A DNA stretch of 64,000 bases from Blasia pusilla (Eukaryota; Marchantiophyta; Marchantiopsida; Blasiales): NCBI GenBank assembly GCA_050084515.1, contig CM114272.1, forward strand, positions 50,530,001-50,594,000, given 5' to 3'. Below the pieces are notes generated by a model. It saw only the letters and a program-made list of their open reading frames with translations. It was not told the DNA's origin and did no database searches. Numbering within the stretch: the first letter of the stretch is position 1; each line of letters starts with the position of its first letter. This document shows positions 46,995-58,035 of the stretch, piece after piece. The translations under genes and the position numbers were made by a program.

Positions 46995-47844
46995 GGGTCA
47001 CTCAAATTCCGACCATGCTCGAGGGGGGGTGTTGTTTCAGTTGGACTACTTAGTCTTGCAGCCCCTGACCACCACGGGCTATCCTTTGCTCATTGGAAGA
47101 CCCTGGCTGTATGGTGCGAGGGTGACTACGGATTGGAAAAGGCGACGTTTCACGTTCCAGGTGCCGAATCAGATCTCGAAGCGGCTCATCAAGCTGTTGT
47201 GGAAATCACGACCACCCCAAGGAGAGACGCCACCAAATGACGACGGCTATACGTCAGATCAAGACCACACAACAACTACGGAGTCCTCATCCCAGGTGTA
47301 TTATTTAGAATGTTACGAAACAGACGAGGAGTTGGTACCCTCCAAGCCGAAGTCGACCCGAGAGGAAGAGAAGATGGGTCATAGCACCTTCCAGTTTACA
47401 GAGAACATGGTTCAGGAGCAGGACTACGTCCAGGTCGTTATTGCAGATCAAAAGTCTCTACGCCTTTCGGCGGATTTGTCTCCCACCACACTTATGAAGT
47501 ATATAAGACTATTGTTTGAGTATTTGGATGTCTTTGGATACTCCATGGATGAAATGACAGGTATTCCCGCACGGTATGGTGAACACCAAATTGATCTTAA
47601 AGAAGGGGCGGTCCCGGTGCGAATGCAACAGTATCGACTGAATCCAAAGTACTCATTGTTAGTCAAGGACGAGATTGACCAGCGTCTCGAGGCAGGAATA
47701 ATTTATCCTGTGTTAAGCAGCGAGTGGGTATCGCCCATCGTAATTGTACCTAAAAAAACAAACGGGGAAAATCCGAGTGTGCCAGGATTATCGGAAATTG
47801 AATGCTACCTCCTTAAAAGACCACCATCCTCTACCTTTCACTGA
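46930..47844 (+). pseudogene. Protease C-terminus and start of reverse transcriptase
   Basis: LQPLTTTGYPLLIGRPWLYG near 47060 is the C-terminal strand of a Gypsy protease; the active-site D-S/T-G segment is not visible and falls at a frame change. RT starts with HQIDLKEGAVPVRMQQYRLNP, then EIDQRLEAGIIYPV and SEWVSPIVIVPKK. A single-base frameshift near 47760 moves the rest to another phase. Confidence 0.75.
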
Positions 47845-48685
47845 CAGTATTTTGGATAAAGTTGCCAGGCACGAGCGTTATACTTTCTTGGACGGATACT
47901 CGGGTTATAACCAGGTATCCATTCGAGAAAAGGATTGTCCCCTCACCACGTTCACCACGGATTGGGGAACTTTCGCATATCGCGTAATGCCTTTTGGGTT
48001 ATGCAATGCCCCAGCTACTTTCCAACGGATGATGATCTCCATCTTCCAGGAGTATCTGAGGAAGTTTGTGGAAATCTTTTTGGATGATTTTTGTATCTTC
48101 AGCATAGAGGCCGAACATCTGGAAAAGTTAGAGTTAACACTCGCGCGCTGTCGCAAAGTGCATTTGTCCCTTCATCCGGAAAAATCGTATATTGCTATGA
48201 AACAAGGAATTTTGTTGGGACACAGAGTGTTGGCTCAAGGAATTGAGGTCGACAAGGCCAAGGTGGATATTATCGTCGCATTGGAACCACCTACTAATCT
48301 CCGGGAATTGAGAGGATTCTTGGGACACGTCGGGTACTATCGACGGTTTATTAAAGATTATGTGGTAAAAGCGGGAGCTCTTACTGCATTACTTAAAAAG
48401 ACCACCGAATGGGAGTGGACACCAGCGTGCCAAGCGGCATTTGACACCTTAAAAGACGCATTGCAGAAAGCTCCTGTACTTCGGTCCCCCGATTGGACCA
48501 AACCCTTCCACGTATATGTGGACACATCCTCATTTGCCATTGGAGTAGTGCTCAGCCAATTGGATGAGAACAAACATGACTTTCCGATTTACTATGTTGG
48601 CCGACAACTATCGGCAGCGGAGCAGAAATATACAACTACCGAACGAGAGGCGTTAGGCATGGTCTTCTCGTGTAAAAAGTTCTGA
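47744..48685 (+). pseudogene. Reverse transcriptase and RNase H start
   Basis: RT with intact motifs: GKIRVCQDYRKLNA, FLDGYSGYNQV, YRVMPFGLCNAPATFQRMM and the catalytic EIFLDDFCIF near 48075, then FLGHVGYYRRFIKDY. RNase H follows with FHVYVDTSSFAIGVVLSQ and TEREALGMVFSCKKF, ended by a TGA at 48683 where Arg (CGA) is the likely original. The frame resumes directly after it. Confidence 0.88.
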
Positions 48686-48745
48686 CACTATTTATTAGGG
48701 TACGAATTTTTCTTCCATGTTGATCATTTTGCACTCAGACCCTTA

Positions 48746-50233
48746 ATGGTGAAAGCAGACATGTCAGGGCGCATTGCACGGTGGATCTTGTTGCTACAAG
48801 AATTCACATTCGATGTTGTTACCCGTGCCGGCAAGGTGCATACCAATGCAGATTTTCTTTCCCGGTTGAGGATGAAAAACGCGAACCTTACCCAATCTGT
48901 CGATGATACCTTTCCCGATGAAGACCTCTTCCAGATAACAGAGGATCGGTTGAGTCAGTCTTTTTATGAGGATATTCTGCGTTTTCTAATGACTCTGCGA
49001 CTTCCTGCCCCGATGACAGCGGAAGAACTCGTAGTTTTCTTACATCAGATAGGACCATATGAGATCTGTGAAGGGGTCCTATTCAAATTAGGTGCTAATG
49101 AAGAGTATCGACGATGCTTGGAAGCAGAAGAAGTCCCCCAGGTCATCAGAGCCCTGCATATGGCTGATTCTGGTGGACACTATGCGGTAAAAAATACCGT
49201 TAAGAAAATTTTGGCCGCACGTTATTGGTGGCCAACTATGTACAAAGACGTAGGTAATTTTATTCGGAGTTGTGATGCCTGTCAAAGAGCAGGTCGACCT
49301 ATGGCAACTACGCGGTGGCCTTTGGTTCCCATCATGCCCCTAGCTCCTTTTGAAAAATGGGGCATTGACTTCGTGGGCCCTATCTCCCCGGTCACTCGCC
49401 AAACCCGGCGGAAGTATATTCTTATCGCCATTGACTATTGTACTAAGATGGTCGAAGCGGTAGCCACGGGAAAAGATGACAGTGAAGCAGTGGCCAAGTT
49501 TTTATACGAGATGATTATCACGTGGTATGGCTGTCTGTTGGAACTAGTAAGTGACCGTGGCACACACTTCTTAAACCAGACTATTGAGTCTCTCACTTCC
49601 CACTTTCTCATTAAGCATCGAAAAACCACCCCCTACAACCCTAAAGCCAACGGGTTGACGGAAAAATCTAACGGCCTTATTTGCCGAATATTGAATCGAT
49701 TGACGGTAACATATTCCTATGATTGGGACACGAAAATTGCCGCGGCATTATGGGCATACCGAACAGCTGAGAAGGTTACTAAAAAATACACCCCGTTCTT
49801 CTTGACTTATGGCGTGCATCCCTTAATACCTATTCAATGGGCTTTGCCCACTTATCGGGTATTGGAGGGAACAAGAACGGAGGCCGTGGGCGAAGTTCTC
49901 GAACACAGGAATGAGACCTTGGTTGCGTTGGAAGAGGCACGCATGCTCGCCTTACGTCGGACAGCCCAGGTGCAAAAAGAACGTAAACAACGTTACGATC
50001 GACATCTCCGGCCATAATCTATCAGTGTTGGAGACTTAGTGCTATTGTATGATAACCGGCGGCTCAAGTTCCCCGGAAAATTAAAATTAAATTGGATGGG
50101 ACCCTATCGGGTATTGGCCATCTATGATAATGGATCCCTACAATTAGAAACCTTACAAGGAGAATCCCTGCCCACTCGAGTCAATGGCATGCATGTGCGC
50201 CGTTATTATGAGCCCGAACCTTATGCGGACTGA
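48746..50233 (+). pseudogene. RNase H end and integrase
   Basis: LMVKADMSGRIARWILLLQE and HTNADFLSRL end RNase H. Integrase has the HHCC finger (HMADSGGHYAVKN with CDACQRAG), the D,D-E core (KWGIDFVGPI, ELVSDRGTHF, ANGLTEKSNG) and a GPY/F module (LNWMGPYRVL near 50090) after a TAA at 50015. The last codons are before 50233. Confidence 0.88.
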
Positions 50234-50239
50234 AACAGG

Positions 50240-50970
50240 AGGAAGGGGGTAGGCGAACGCTTCGTGCTTCGCGAAGCAGCAAAGCAGCGAAGTTCAAGAA
50301 ATCCCGGAGCTTCGCAAAGCAGCGAAGCGCACGAAGTTGTTGGAGCGTGGCAAAGACGCGAAGTGCCAACCTTCTTGTTACAGCCCCGGCGCCACGACCA
50401 AGAACTGACAAGGGGAGCAGACTATAAAAGCGTTCCGTCGTAACCAAGCGGGTATTTTCATGGACAGGATCACCACAAAGTTGCGTAGTAGACCAAAGCG
50501 GGGTGTCCATCGAGATTGACCTAGCAACATGCCTCGCGAAGACTCCACGCCCATTCTGCGAAGCGCGGCAATGCCGATGGTCAAAACATGTCACCGAGCT
50601 GGTCGAAGTTACTGGAGGAGCGATCGTTGGCAACTTTCTTTCAAGCCAATGGACCTTGATATCCGGAGAACTCCTTGGCGAAGCCGCTCTTCTTCGATCG
50701 CCAGAGCAAGTTTGAAGGAAGGGTCTTCGCTATCGAGCTCAGCCCCAACAATGGACGGCGGATGACTGGAGAGCAACTTATCTGCTCCCGGCTGCGCCAG
50801 AGTACGAGTATGACACGGAGTTGCTAGTAAAGCATGAAGATCTCTTAGCACTCGACTATGTCACGTTTGAGCGCCTGGGCAGGAATGGCTACAAGGCTAC
50901 TTCACTCTTCCGGCCAGTCTTTGGTCAGTTTTGCAAACATTTGATGACTCTGTTTTATCCCGCTCGTTCT
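50240..50970 (+). other. Post-pol spacer rich in CGAAG/CTTCG words
   Basis: Between 50255 and 50370 the sequence is dominated by GCTTCG, GCGAAGC and GCAAAGCAGCGAAG units, the same words that crowd the centre of the LTRs. The rest has short open frames without recognised domains. They may be the 5' part of the extra ORF, broken by the mitochondrial insertion. Confidence 0.5.
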
Positions 50971-51293
50971 TACTATCTGACGAATAAGCCCTTGTTTTTA
51001 CGTTTGGTTGTTTGCTCGTCGTTTAGGTTAGTGAGCGACTTTTCCTGCTTCCTGCAGTTTCCCCCGTAGGGTTGTTTGCACAAAGGGTTTAGTTGGTCCT
51101 TAGTGCCTTCCGGGCCTCCTTTGTTGGAGGGAGTCACGCTTGACTCTGAAGCACTCGTGAACACCGTGCGACGAAACTCAGCCGAACCCCATGCTATGGT
51201 TCCCCTGTCTGGTCCCCCCCTCTGAGTTAGGGCTAAGGCCGTGCGATAATCTGTTAACCTTCGCTGATCCAAACGCGCTCTGGCGAGGCGCAC
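50970..51293 (-). other. Mitochondrial group II intron, 5' part, transferred copy
   Basis: Directly follows the atp9 exon on the minus strand and starts GTGCGCC, fitting the group II consensus GTGYG. The sequence is GC-balanced and organelle-like, unlike the retroelement around it. No domain V or maturase is seen, so only the 5' part is present. The far boundary (about 50970 or lower) is a guess. Confidence 0.6.
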
Positions 51294-51380
51294 ACTAAAA
51301 ACGTTTCCAATACCTACAGCAACTCCCGCCAAAGCAATCGTAGCTGCTCCTGCTCGAATTAATTTTGCACCTTCTAGCAT
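51294..51380 (-). pseudogene. atp9: Mitochondrial atp9 exon 1, transferred fragment
   Basis: Subunit 9 (c-ring) of mitochondrial ATP synthase. The 29 codons from the ATG at 51380 read [20 protein letters not shown], then VGIGNVFS, the very conserved N-terminal helix of plant atp9. Arg at position 9 and Val at position 20 stand where I expect Gly and Ala. The exon stops after 87 nt, the site of a group II intron known in early land plants. Everything after it is intron, so no c-subunit can be made. It is a nuclear copy of mitochondrial DNA lying inside the retrotransposon. Confidence 0.85.
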
Positions 51381-51563
51381 AACCGTTTACTTTTGTGTAT
51401 GTGCTACATCATCTGGAATCAGCACCTGGAACCCGAAGCCCCAGGAGTCGACTTCGCTTCTTTTGTGGACGGGCACGTACGAGCAATGGTGGAAGTGCTT
51501 CATCCAAGCATGAAGTCCTTCCTATCTCCTTTCTTGATCCATCTTTATATTCATTAGCAAGAA

Positions 51564-52781
51564 TTGACAGCATATGAGGCGCTAGATTGGTCGCAAGTTA
51601 CCCCCGTCCGACTACCACGGATAGGAGGAACTGGTACCATGGGTAGCCACGAAGTCACACCGCCCTCTGAAGCACCCAAGCAACATCTTCATACTTCGGC
51701 TTTAAAGAAAGACGAAGACACCAACGAAATGCCACGGCCAAAGCGTGGCCAAGTCAATTTTGAAACACCCTCGGCCCCAGGAACCGTCAATCAGGAGGAC
51801 TCCGACGAGACACCGTGGGCAAGTGATCACCAACCTGCACTTCGTCTCATGTCCCAGACGGCAAACGATATGATGTGGTTCTTGCAACTAGCGGTTCCAA
51901 TCATGAATCAACTCCAACATGTTTTTCACCTAGAGGATACAACATCGGTGGACGATTATTTACAAGCCCTGGACGACCTCAACTGTAGGGCACAAGCTTC
52001 GTCAGAAAATGAAGGACAGCGTCGAGTAGCAGAAACGAATCTTCACTTACGGGATCAGGAACTCGAAGACACGAAGACCACGCTTCGCAAAGCTCAAAGC
52101 GACTTTGTCCAGTGTCAGTACGAAGCTCGAAACGCACATCAATGGGAGAGTTTGGCGATTAACCTCGAATGTGGAGCGGATCAGTTAGCTTCGCAGGTAA
52201 ACGAAGCGTCGCAGCTAATTCAACAGTATCGGCATCAAATACGGCGTGTTCACACCGAATTCAAGAAGTTGGCCATCTAGCATGCTGAATCTTCAAAGTT
52301 GCTTCAAGACCATCAAGAAACGAACAAAGAATTATTGGCGAAGTGGTGGGAGGCTACACGTAGGATCGCAGTATTGGAAGCAGAGCAGAAGCTACTCAAC
52401 AAAGCCCAAATGGACCCGCAAGATGTCAAGGAGCTAGTCGACGAAGCAAGCAAGAATTTCAAACAACAGATGAACGAAGAAATTGACTATATCAACAAAC
52501 ATTGGAAGCGTCAATTCGACAATCATATGAAACCTATTCCAGAAGTGTTGCCCACCCTTTCCATTACTTGTGAAGAGTTACCATCATTTACTCCATCTGA
52601 TGTATTAGTTCACAACGAAGTACTAGGCAGTAAATTAGTTGTTAACAAGTCAAGAGAAAGAATGCGCAATCATACCCCTAACATTATCAACAAACCTTCT
52701 ACGATTCACGGTCGTTTTGCACCTACACCAGAGTTTGATAGCTTAGAGGATACTTTTATGGAGATAGGAGAGACATCATGA
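51564..52781 (+). pseudogene. Extra 3' ORF, coiled-coil protein
   Basis: About 405 codons after pol, interrupted only by a TAG at 52278 where CAG (Gln) is likely. The N-terminal quarter is acidic and polar. From about 51900 it is a long coiled coil (LHLRDQELEDTKTTLRKAQ, NEASQLIQQYRHQIRRVH, ARRIAVLEAEQKLL-like heptads). The C-terminus is a polar tail ending near FDSLEDTFMEIGE. No signal peptide or membrane segment is seen, so it is not an obvious envelope protein. Extra ORFs here are known in Tat/Athila elements; the function is unknown. Confidence 0.6.
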
Positions 52782-52820
52782 AGTGTTTGCCGGGGCGGCT
52801 CACATTTGAGGGAGGGGGTA

Positions 52821-53994
52821 TGTGATACCCACAATTTTGTACTTCGGAAGAAATTTATCTTTTTATTTAACAAAGACTCTTGTACATTATGGTTTTGATT
52901 ATTATATACTATTATGGAGTAGAAAGAGTAAGATTAAAGTGAATCACGAAGCTCCTAAGACAAGGCAGAGAGATGGAAGATCAAGGATTTTCCTCAGAGG
53001 AGAAGCAAATGCAGTAACGAAGTCTAAAGGACCAACGCGAAGCTTAACGAAGCTCTATACACGAAGTACTTCGCTCTATAACGAAGCACGAAGAGCGAAG
53101 CATCAAGCACCTGAAAAGAGAACGAAGAATGAAGAGCTTCGTCCTCAAGAAATCCAGCGCAGCGAAGCTCAGTATGATTGTGATTCGAACCGGCACATAG
53201 TTAAAACAGTTAGCTTAGGAAGAGGCGCAACCATTTGTATCAGATAGGCAGTTAGGACAATTTTGTTCTCCGTATTCCTAGGGATCATAGGAGAAGGAAA
53301 GCACACCATAGATCTAGTTAGTTACAAATATTGAAGAGACATCAACTTCATCAAGAACGCTTCGGATCTTGGAAACGCTCCTACTCTCGAGAATATTTAA
53401 GAAGCAGGACAGAAGCTACAATCATCAGTTGCTCATGAAGTCCTTATGCTGTAGGAATGGTCCGAGCAAGAGAGTAGTACCCTCTCGAGCTTGTAAACAC
53501 TTTGAAGTCTTCCCATTCTTGATGGAATAATAAACCACTCATTCATTCATTCTGATGTGCGATGCTTACGTTTGGATAGTCTTTTTGGGTCTGCAGCGTG
53601 AAGAGTGAAATCAGACAAACCTTTCTCATCAATGGAAAAATCAACATGGAGTTGTATGAAATCTGTTCGACAGAGAGTAGCCTGCCAAGACGGATTGAGT
53701 TCCAAAAGTAGGAGAAGCCAACCTTCTTGTTGAGATCTCTGTGAGGTTCCTAGATGTCGAGAGAACAATTTGCCTCAGTGTGATTTAAATTCCACTACAG
53801 AGAATTGAAGAAGAAAACATGGGTACTGAGAAGGATCGGAAGATGTTAGTGGAATACTGCATTTGAATTACATAATCAACCACACTACTTTTACAACATA
53901 ATAATCACTTTACCCTCTCTTTTCATCCAACAATGATCCTCTTGGGGATCGAACTCTACAAACGACTGTAAATTAGAAACACTTGTACATTACA
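52821..53994 (+). repeat. 3' LTR
   Basis: Same length as the 5' LTR and about 98% identical by eye, preceded by the polypurine tract and followed by the TTGCA duplication. Confidence 0.93.
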
Positions 53995-54012
53995 TTGCAC
54001 TAAAATTCTTGA

Positions 54013-54110
54013 TGCAACCCGTCGGTTTCCGACTAATTGCACACTCAGGCAACCCGTCCGTTTCCGACGGGTTGCACACTCAGGCAACCCGTCGCACGTG
54101 ACAAGTTGCT
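54013..54110. repeat. Palindrome cluster in the split intron, right side
   Basis: Three copies at about 54014, 54050 and 54083, only about 35 bp apart. The first two share an altered centre (GGTTTCCGAC / CGTTTCCGAC) and the third has GCACGTGAC. With the left cluster at 43340-43580 they formed one intronic array before the LTR element arrived. Confidence 0.82.
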
Positions 54111-54218
54111 TGGTTTCTTCGGTTTGAAATCCCTATAGTTCCCACGCTTCTCAACTTGAGCTGCAACTTTTCAAACAATTCTCAGCATGAGCTTGACAAG
54201 ACAAAATATTGAACTCAC

Positions 54219-55768
54219 CTGCCGCATGAAATTTCCCCATTGTCTCATACGTACAGTCCACCAACTCAGCCAAGAGCACAACTCTTTGTACTTCCCCTCA
54301 ATCACATGCTTCCTCCACCACCCATGGCCTTCTTCTTGGCATTCCATGGCCTCTTTCAAGGTTTTGCTGTCCTTGCAGCGTTGGAGTAGAGTGACATGCT
54401 CTCTCCTCTTATTCTCCTTGATGCAAGATTTGGTGTACCGGGTCACAGACTGTTGCCAATGGAAAGCATCCGACCGTTCCCTCTCCGGTTGAACCTCTCC
54501 ACCCCAAAACACTTCCTTGATAGCAATCCACCGAGGTTGTGCATTGTCCGCCATGAACCCATAAATTTCTGGAGGTGGCCTTTTGTTTTCCTTCACCACC
54601 TTCAATAAGAGTACCTAGCACATCTTCAAACTGCCAACGTCTTTTGCTTTTACTTCACAGACAAATATAGTTTTGAGTCCCTTCTCCACATGGTCATAAA
54701 CGTGAGCACCCATTGTCAACCATCTGTTCAGCACTCTGTAGCAAATATCAAAGCTTACCCAGCTGCTGTAAAGATCTTCCCCTTCCCTCATTCGATCTAT
54801 AAGATCGAGGCCGCTCCACGGACATGTGGTTGACATTTTGAAGACATAGGCCCTGGATCCTTCGCCTCCCTGGCCCATGAACTGCCATCTATGAATGAAT
54901 GAAAAGATGGAGTTGGCCTTGATTCTGGAAATGGCATCCATTTTGGCCGTCTTTCCATCCAGTACACGTATTTGACGCAACAAATTCCGGAAGCATTCAT
55001 GATCAGCGAGAAATACGAGATTTTCCCAGAGTTGCTTCTCCTCAGCAGCCGTGATCTCGCTTTGTCCAGGGATTCCAAGCAATTGTTCACAAATTTGTGA
55101 TGCTGTTGTGAGCTTGATCACTCCGGGCTTTGAACCCGGAGAGTTTATGTAGACCTTGGCCACTTTCTTGGCCACATCCTCCTTGATGTGTCTCTGAATT
55201 GCATCGGTCATAGGATGAGTGTGGGAGCCAACATGAACTGCCAGCCTTGTGTACTCTAACGTGGAACCTAAGTCATGGACAATGAAAAATATGTATGCAG
55301 GACACGCTCCAACGCAAAAAGGGGATGCCTAACAATGAGGACATCGATGGCCTCACGGCGGTATGGTGGCACCGACCTCATATGGAGTTTCTGCATTCTT
55401 GGGGGGAATTGCAACGTATTGACTCACCCGTTGCGCTCTAGATACGGGCATGCTGGAATTCTACACTCCAAGGCTCCAACGTATTGGCGGCGAGAGATAA
55501 TCCAAGGACCATTTGGAATTGAATCATTAGTCCGTTGAAGCATGCACCATCGATGACAATCAGACTTTCTGTCCATACCCTTCAAGCATCCTCCATCTTT
55601 CTTTTGAGCAGGAGCAGCAAGTGGAGGCAACTCAAAAATGCAATTAAAGTATCGGCTACCTTTTCCACTTTCGACGGTTGATGAAGAGGAGGACGAGGGT
55701 ATTCCAAACACCGAGTCTTCTACGTTGTCGTATAGTAAAATCAACCAGTATGTAAACTCCTTCGTCAT
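54219..55768 (-). pseudogene. MULE-like transposase, N-terminal exons
   Basis: Upstream half of the gene ending at 42068. The first block (55768-55424) has a serine-rich start and a cysteine-bearing region (CLKGMDRKSDCHRWCM, ALECRIPACPYL) like the N-terminal DNA-binding finger of MULE proteins. The next (55211-54615) is helical. The last has IYGFMADNAQPRWIAIKEVF and SDAFHWQQSVTRYTK, matching the MULE pattern of a D before a conserved W/H. The exon ends at a GTGAGT donor (54218). Frameshifts near 55430, 55250 and 54610 interrupt it. Subtracting the LTR element, the intron to 43275 would be about 525 nt. Confidence 0.5.
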
Positions 55769-55770
55769 TA

Positions 55771-56477
55771 AGTGTTAGATAGAGTTTCATTAGTATTAAG
55801 TAAATTGGCTTAGAAAAATGAGATTCTTATGTTTAAACCTCTTTATGGTGCCTCTTTTATGCGGGCCCAACTTTAAGAAAAGGAGGTAATAAATAAAAGA
55901 TGACTTTATAAAAGTAAAGTAGTTGCTTTAATGAAAAGCAAAAGTAGTCTTGGTTGGTGGCTAGGTTAGTTGGGGTAATTTGGAAAATATCATGTGGGTA
56001 AAAGAGGATATTTTGGAAGAGATAAGAGGAAATCTACTTGTGTCAAAATGTGATTGGCTAAGCCTTGGGAGGAAGCCATGTGGCACAAGATAAGATAAGC
56101 TCTATTTCGTACTCTTGTGGATCCCTTGTGAGTATATAAAGAGGAGGGACCTTCAAGGGTTCATCACCTTCTATTCCACATCTTGAGTCTCTCGTGTCTC
56201 TCTTGAGTGTATGGCTTTGGGATTGCTTGCTCTTCCAATGAGAGTGGATCACCCCTCTTGGGAGAGTAACTTGATCATGGTCTATTCTTCGAGAGGTTTC
56301 TAGAGTGTGGTGTGTGTGGGGGGGATGAGAGGTTTGTCACCGTAGAGGAGTTTAGTCATACTAAAATAGCGGAAGTTTTGGCTTGTTACTTCCCCAACGA
56401 GAGTGGATTACCCCTCTTGGGAGAATAACTCCACCAAAACCCATTCTTGAGGAGAGTAGAGAATGTGTGTCAAACAT
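55771..56477 (+). repeat. Putative LTR with TATA box, other Gypsy family
   Basis: Starts TGTTAGATAGAG and ends GTGTCAAACA; a TATATAAA box lies at 56134-56141. It holds a duplicated phrase, GAGAGTGGAT(C/T)ACCCCTCTTGGGAGA, at about 56240 and 56400. No second copy is present, so the boundaries are tentative. Confidence 0.35.
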
Positions 56478-56478
56478 G

Positions 56479-57240
56479 GATAGGGGTGGAGCACGAGCTG
56501 TGCCCGACTTTCCTTTCCTCAATCCTTACCATGTCAAGGTACTCGTTGTAGATAGGCACTGGTTCACTCGCTATTTAGTTTATCACTTTGGGGAGGCGTT
56601 CATGAACCAGGTCATGCAATCTCCAACTCCGATGATTCTTCCTATCGTCACATATGGAAGGACATGGGATTGTACTTTGTATGTCCTTATATAGCGATCC
56701 ATGGATGTCAATAGGCCTGGTCAAGTAGGGTTTAACACTAGTTGTGCTATCTTCCTCGTGTACAAACGTAAAATAGTTTATAGGGATTTTATAGTTAGGA
56801 ATTTCGGGGTCCGATGTTACGAAGAAGTGATCGCCTCGGCACTTCCATTTGTGATACCTGTCGTGAGAGAATGGAGAGTGTACATCATAATTTTGTATTG
56901 AAAAAGGAGAACTTATTAGAGAGTTCACCTTGCATCGACCGCATCTACCGTAGCTAGAAGGCCCGCCCTTGCTCGAAGAAAGATTCTCGACACGACAATG
57001 TTGTTATCAAGTGTTGCAACTCCATTGATTTGGGACATGGACGGGATATATGGGGCCATGAAAGGCCCACGAAGATACTCGGATGCAGTGGGCACCATTG
57101 AGTTGGAGGACTTCATGCATGAATTTGATACGTGGTGTGATATGCAGATGTTGCGGAACGCTACATTGTTTACACCCTTCTTGGCTTGGAAGGGGTTGTT
57201 TCAGCACTTGGAGGGACCACCCATGGATGATTACCGATTG
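56479..57240 (+). pseudogene. Third Gag relic of the methyltransferase-element family
   Basis: The end of this stretch (about 57045-57235) encodes RRYSDAVGTIELEDFMHEF and FQHLEGPPMDDYR, close to the Gag at 22780 and 31620. The preceding 140 codons (56479-56901) form a partly open, unrecognised frame. Coding similarity stops abruptly at 57237. Confidence 0.6.
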
Positions 57241-57528
57241 ACCATAATTTTTTACTCGCAACTCTAAATTGCGCACCGTTTGTTGAACAATGTGCACAGC
57301 TTTACGATCTACAACAACATCAAAAAATATTTGGAATTGGACATTCCAGTAAAAACTGACGGGGATTGTTGTAAAGCCCAATGTCTCTTTCTCCTACACA
57401 AAATTTGGCAGCGCTTCCGCGCTGATTTCTCCCAACCAAAATGTAAAACCTATAAAAATACAAATCAGCAAGCAAGCAAGTGACCAGCGAGCTCCCCCAT
57501 GAAGCTCTCTCACTCTCTCTTTGTAAAG
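57241..57528. other. Junction sequence between Gag relic and inverted LTR
   Basis: No recognised coding sequence. On the minus strand it continues past the expected LTR end (CTTACTTTACA), so it is probably flanking or leader sequence of the inverted copy. Confidence 0.35.
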
Positions 57529-58035
57529 TAAGATCCAATCTATCTCTACACCATCTCACACCATAGCTCTCAAAGGTGTGCACTCTCTCTCATGTCAAAC
57601 CAAACCCACTCTCCTAATGAGAGACTTGGGTTACACTCACAAGACAAGGGACCATAGCTCCGCCGCCTCATGCCAAGAGGTTCAACAAAGAGAGAATGAG
57701 CTCTCAAGCTCTCTCTCCTTGAGGTATACCCTTACCCTCTCCCAAACTATCTCCATGGTAACCTATTCTTCCAAGTCACCTCCTTGGCTCTTGACCTGAT
57801 GTAGGAGGTCAAGGGCCACTTACCAAAAATAGAAAGTCGATCATATACTCAAAAAATAGTACTTACCTAAAATAGTAAGTTCCTCAATATGGCTCCAAAT
57901 GAGCCGCAATGAAGGGGAAATCTGCTCTCTCAGGTTTTTCGGGGCCTCAGCACGTCATCCTCAACCTTATGAGCGTGTCCTCCACTACTCACAAAGGCGC
58001 TCTACTAGATCTCACCGATCTATCCTAAAAGACGT
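57529..58035 (-). repeat. Inverted LTR relic of the methyltransferase-element family
   Basis: The reverse complement matches 30147-30660 over nearly its whole length with scattered substitutions. It lacks the first ~125 bp of the LTR. Confidence 0.8.

Larger units (their letters stand above)
43581..53994 (+). mobile_element. Complete Ty3/Gypsy LTR retrotransposon, 10.4 kb
   Basis: LTRs 43581-44754 and 52821-53994 (1174 bp each, TG...CA, about 20 mismatches by eye). It has a 5-bp TSD TTGCA, a primer site at 44772, Gag, protease, RT, RNase H, integrase, an extra 3' coiled-coil ORF and a polypurine tract (GAGGGAGGGGG, about 52808-52818). The primer site and the extra 3' ORF resemble the plant Tat/Athila group. 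It sits in the intron of the minus-strand MULE-like gene and carries a mitochondrial insertion at about 50970-51395. Confidence 0.93.

Noticed and set aside
50973-51380. 135-codon minus-strand ORF as a new gene
   Set aside because: Its first 29 codons are atp9 and the remainder is group II intron sequence read through.
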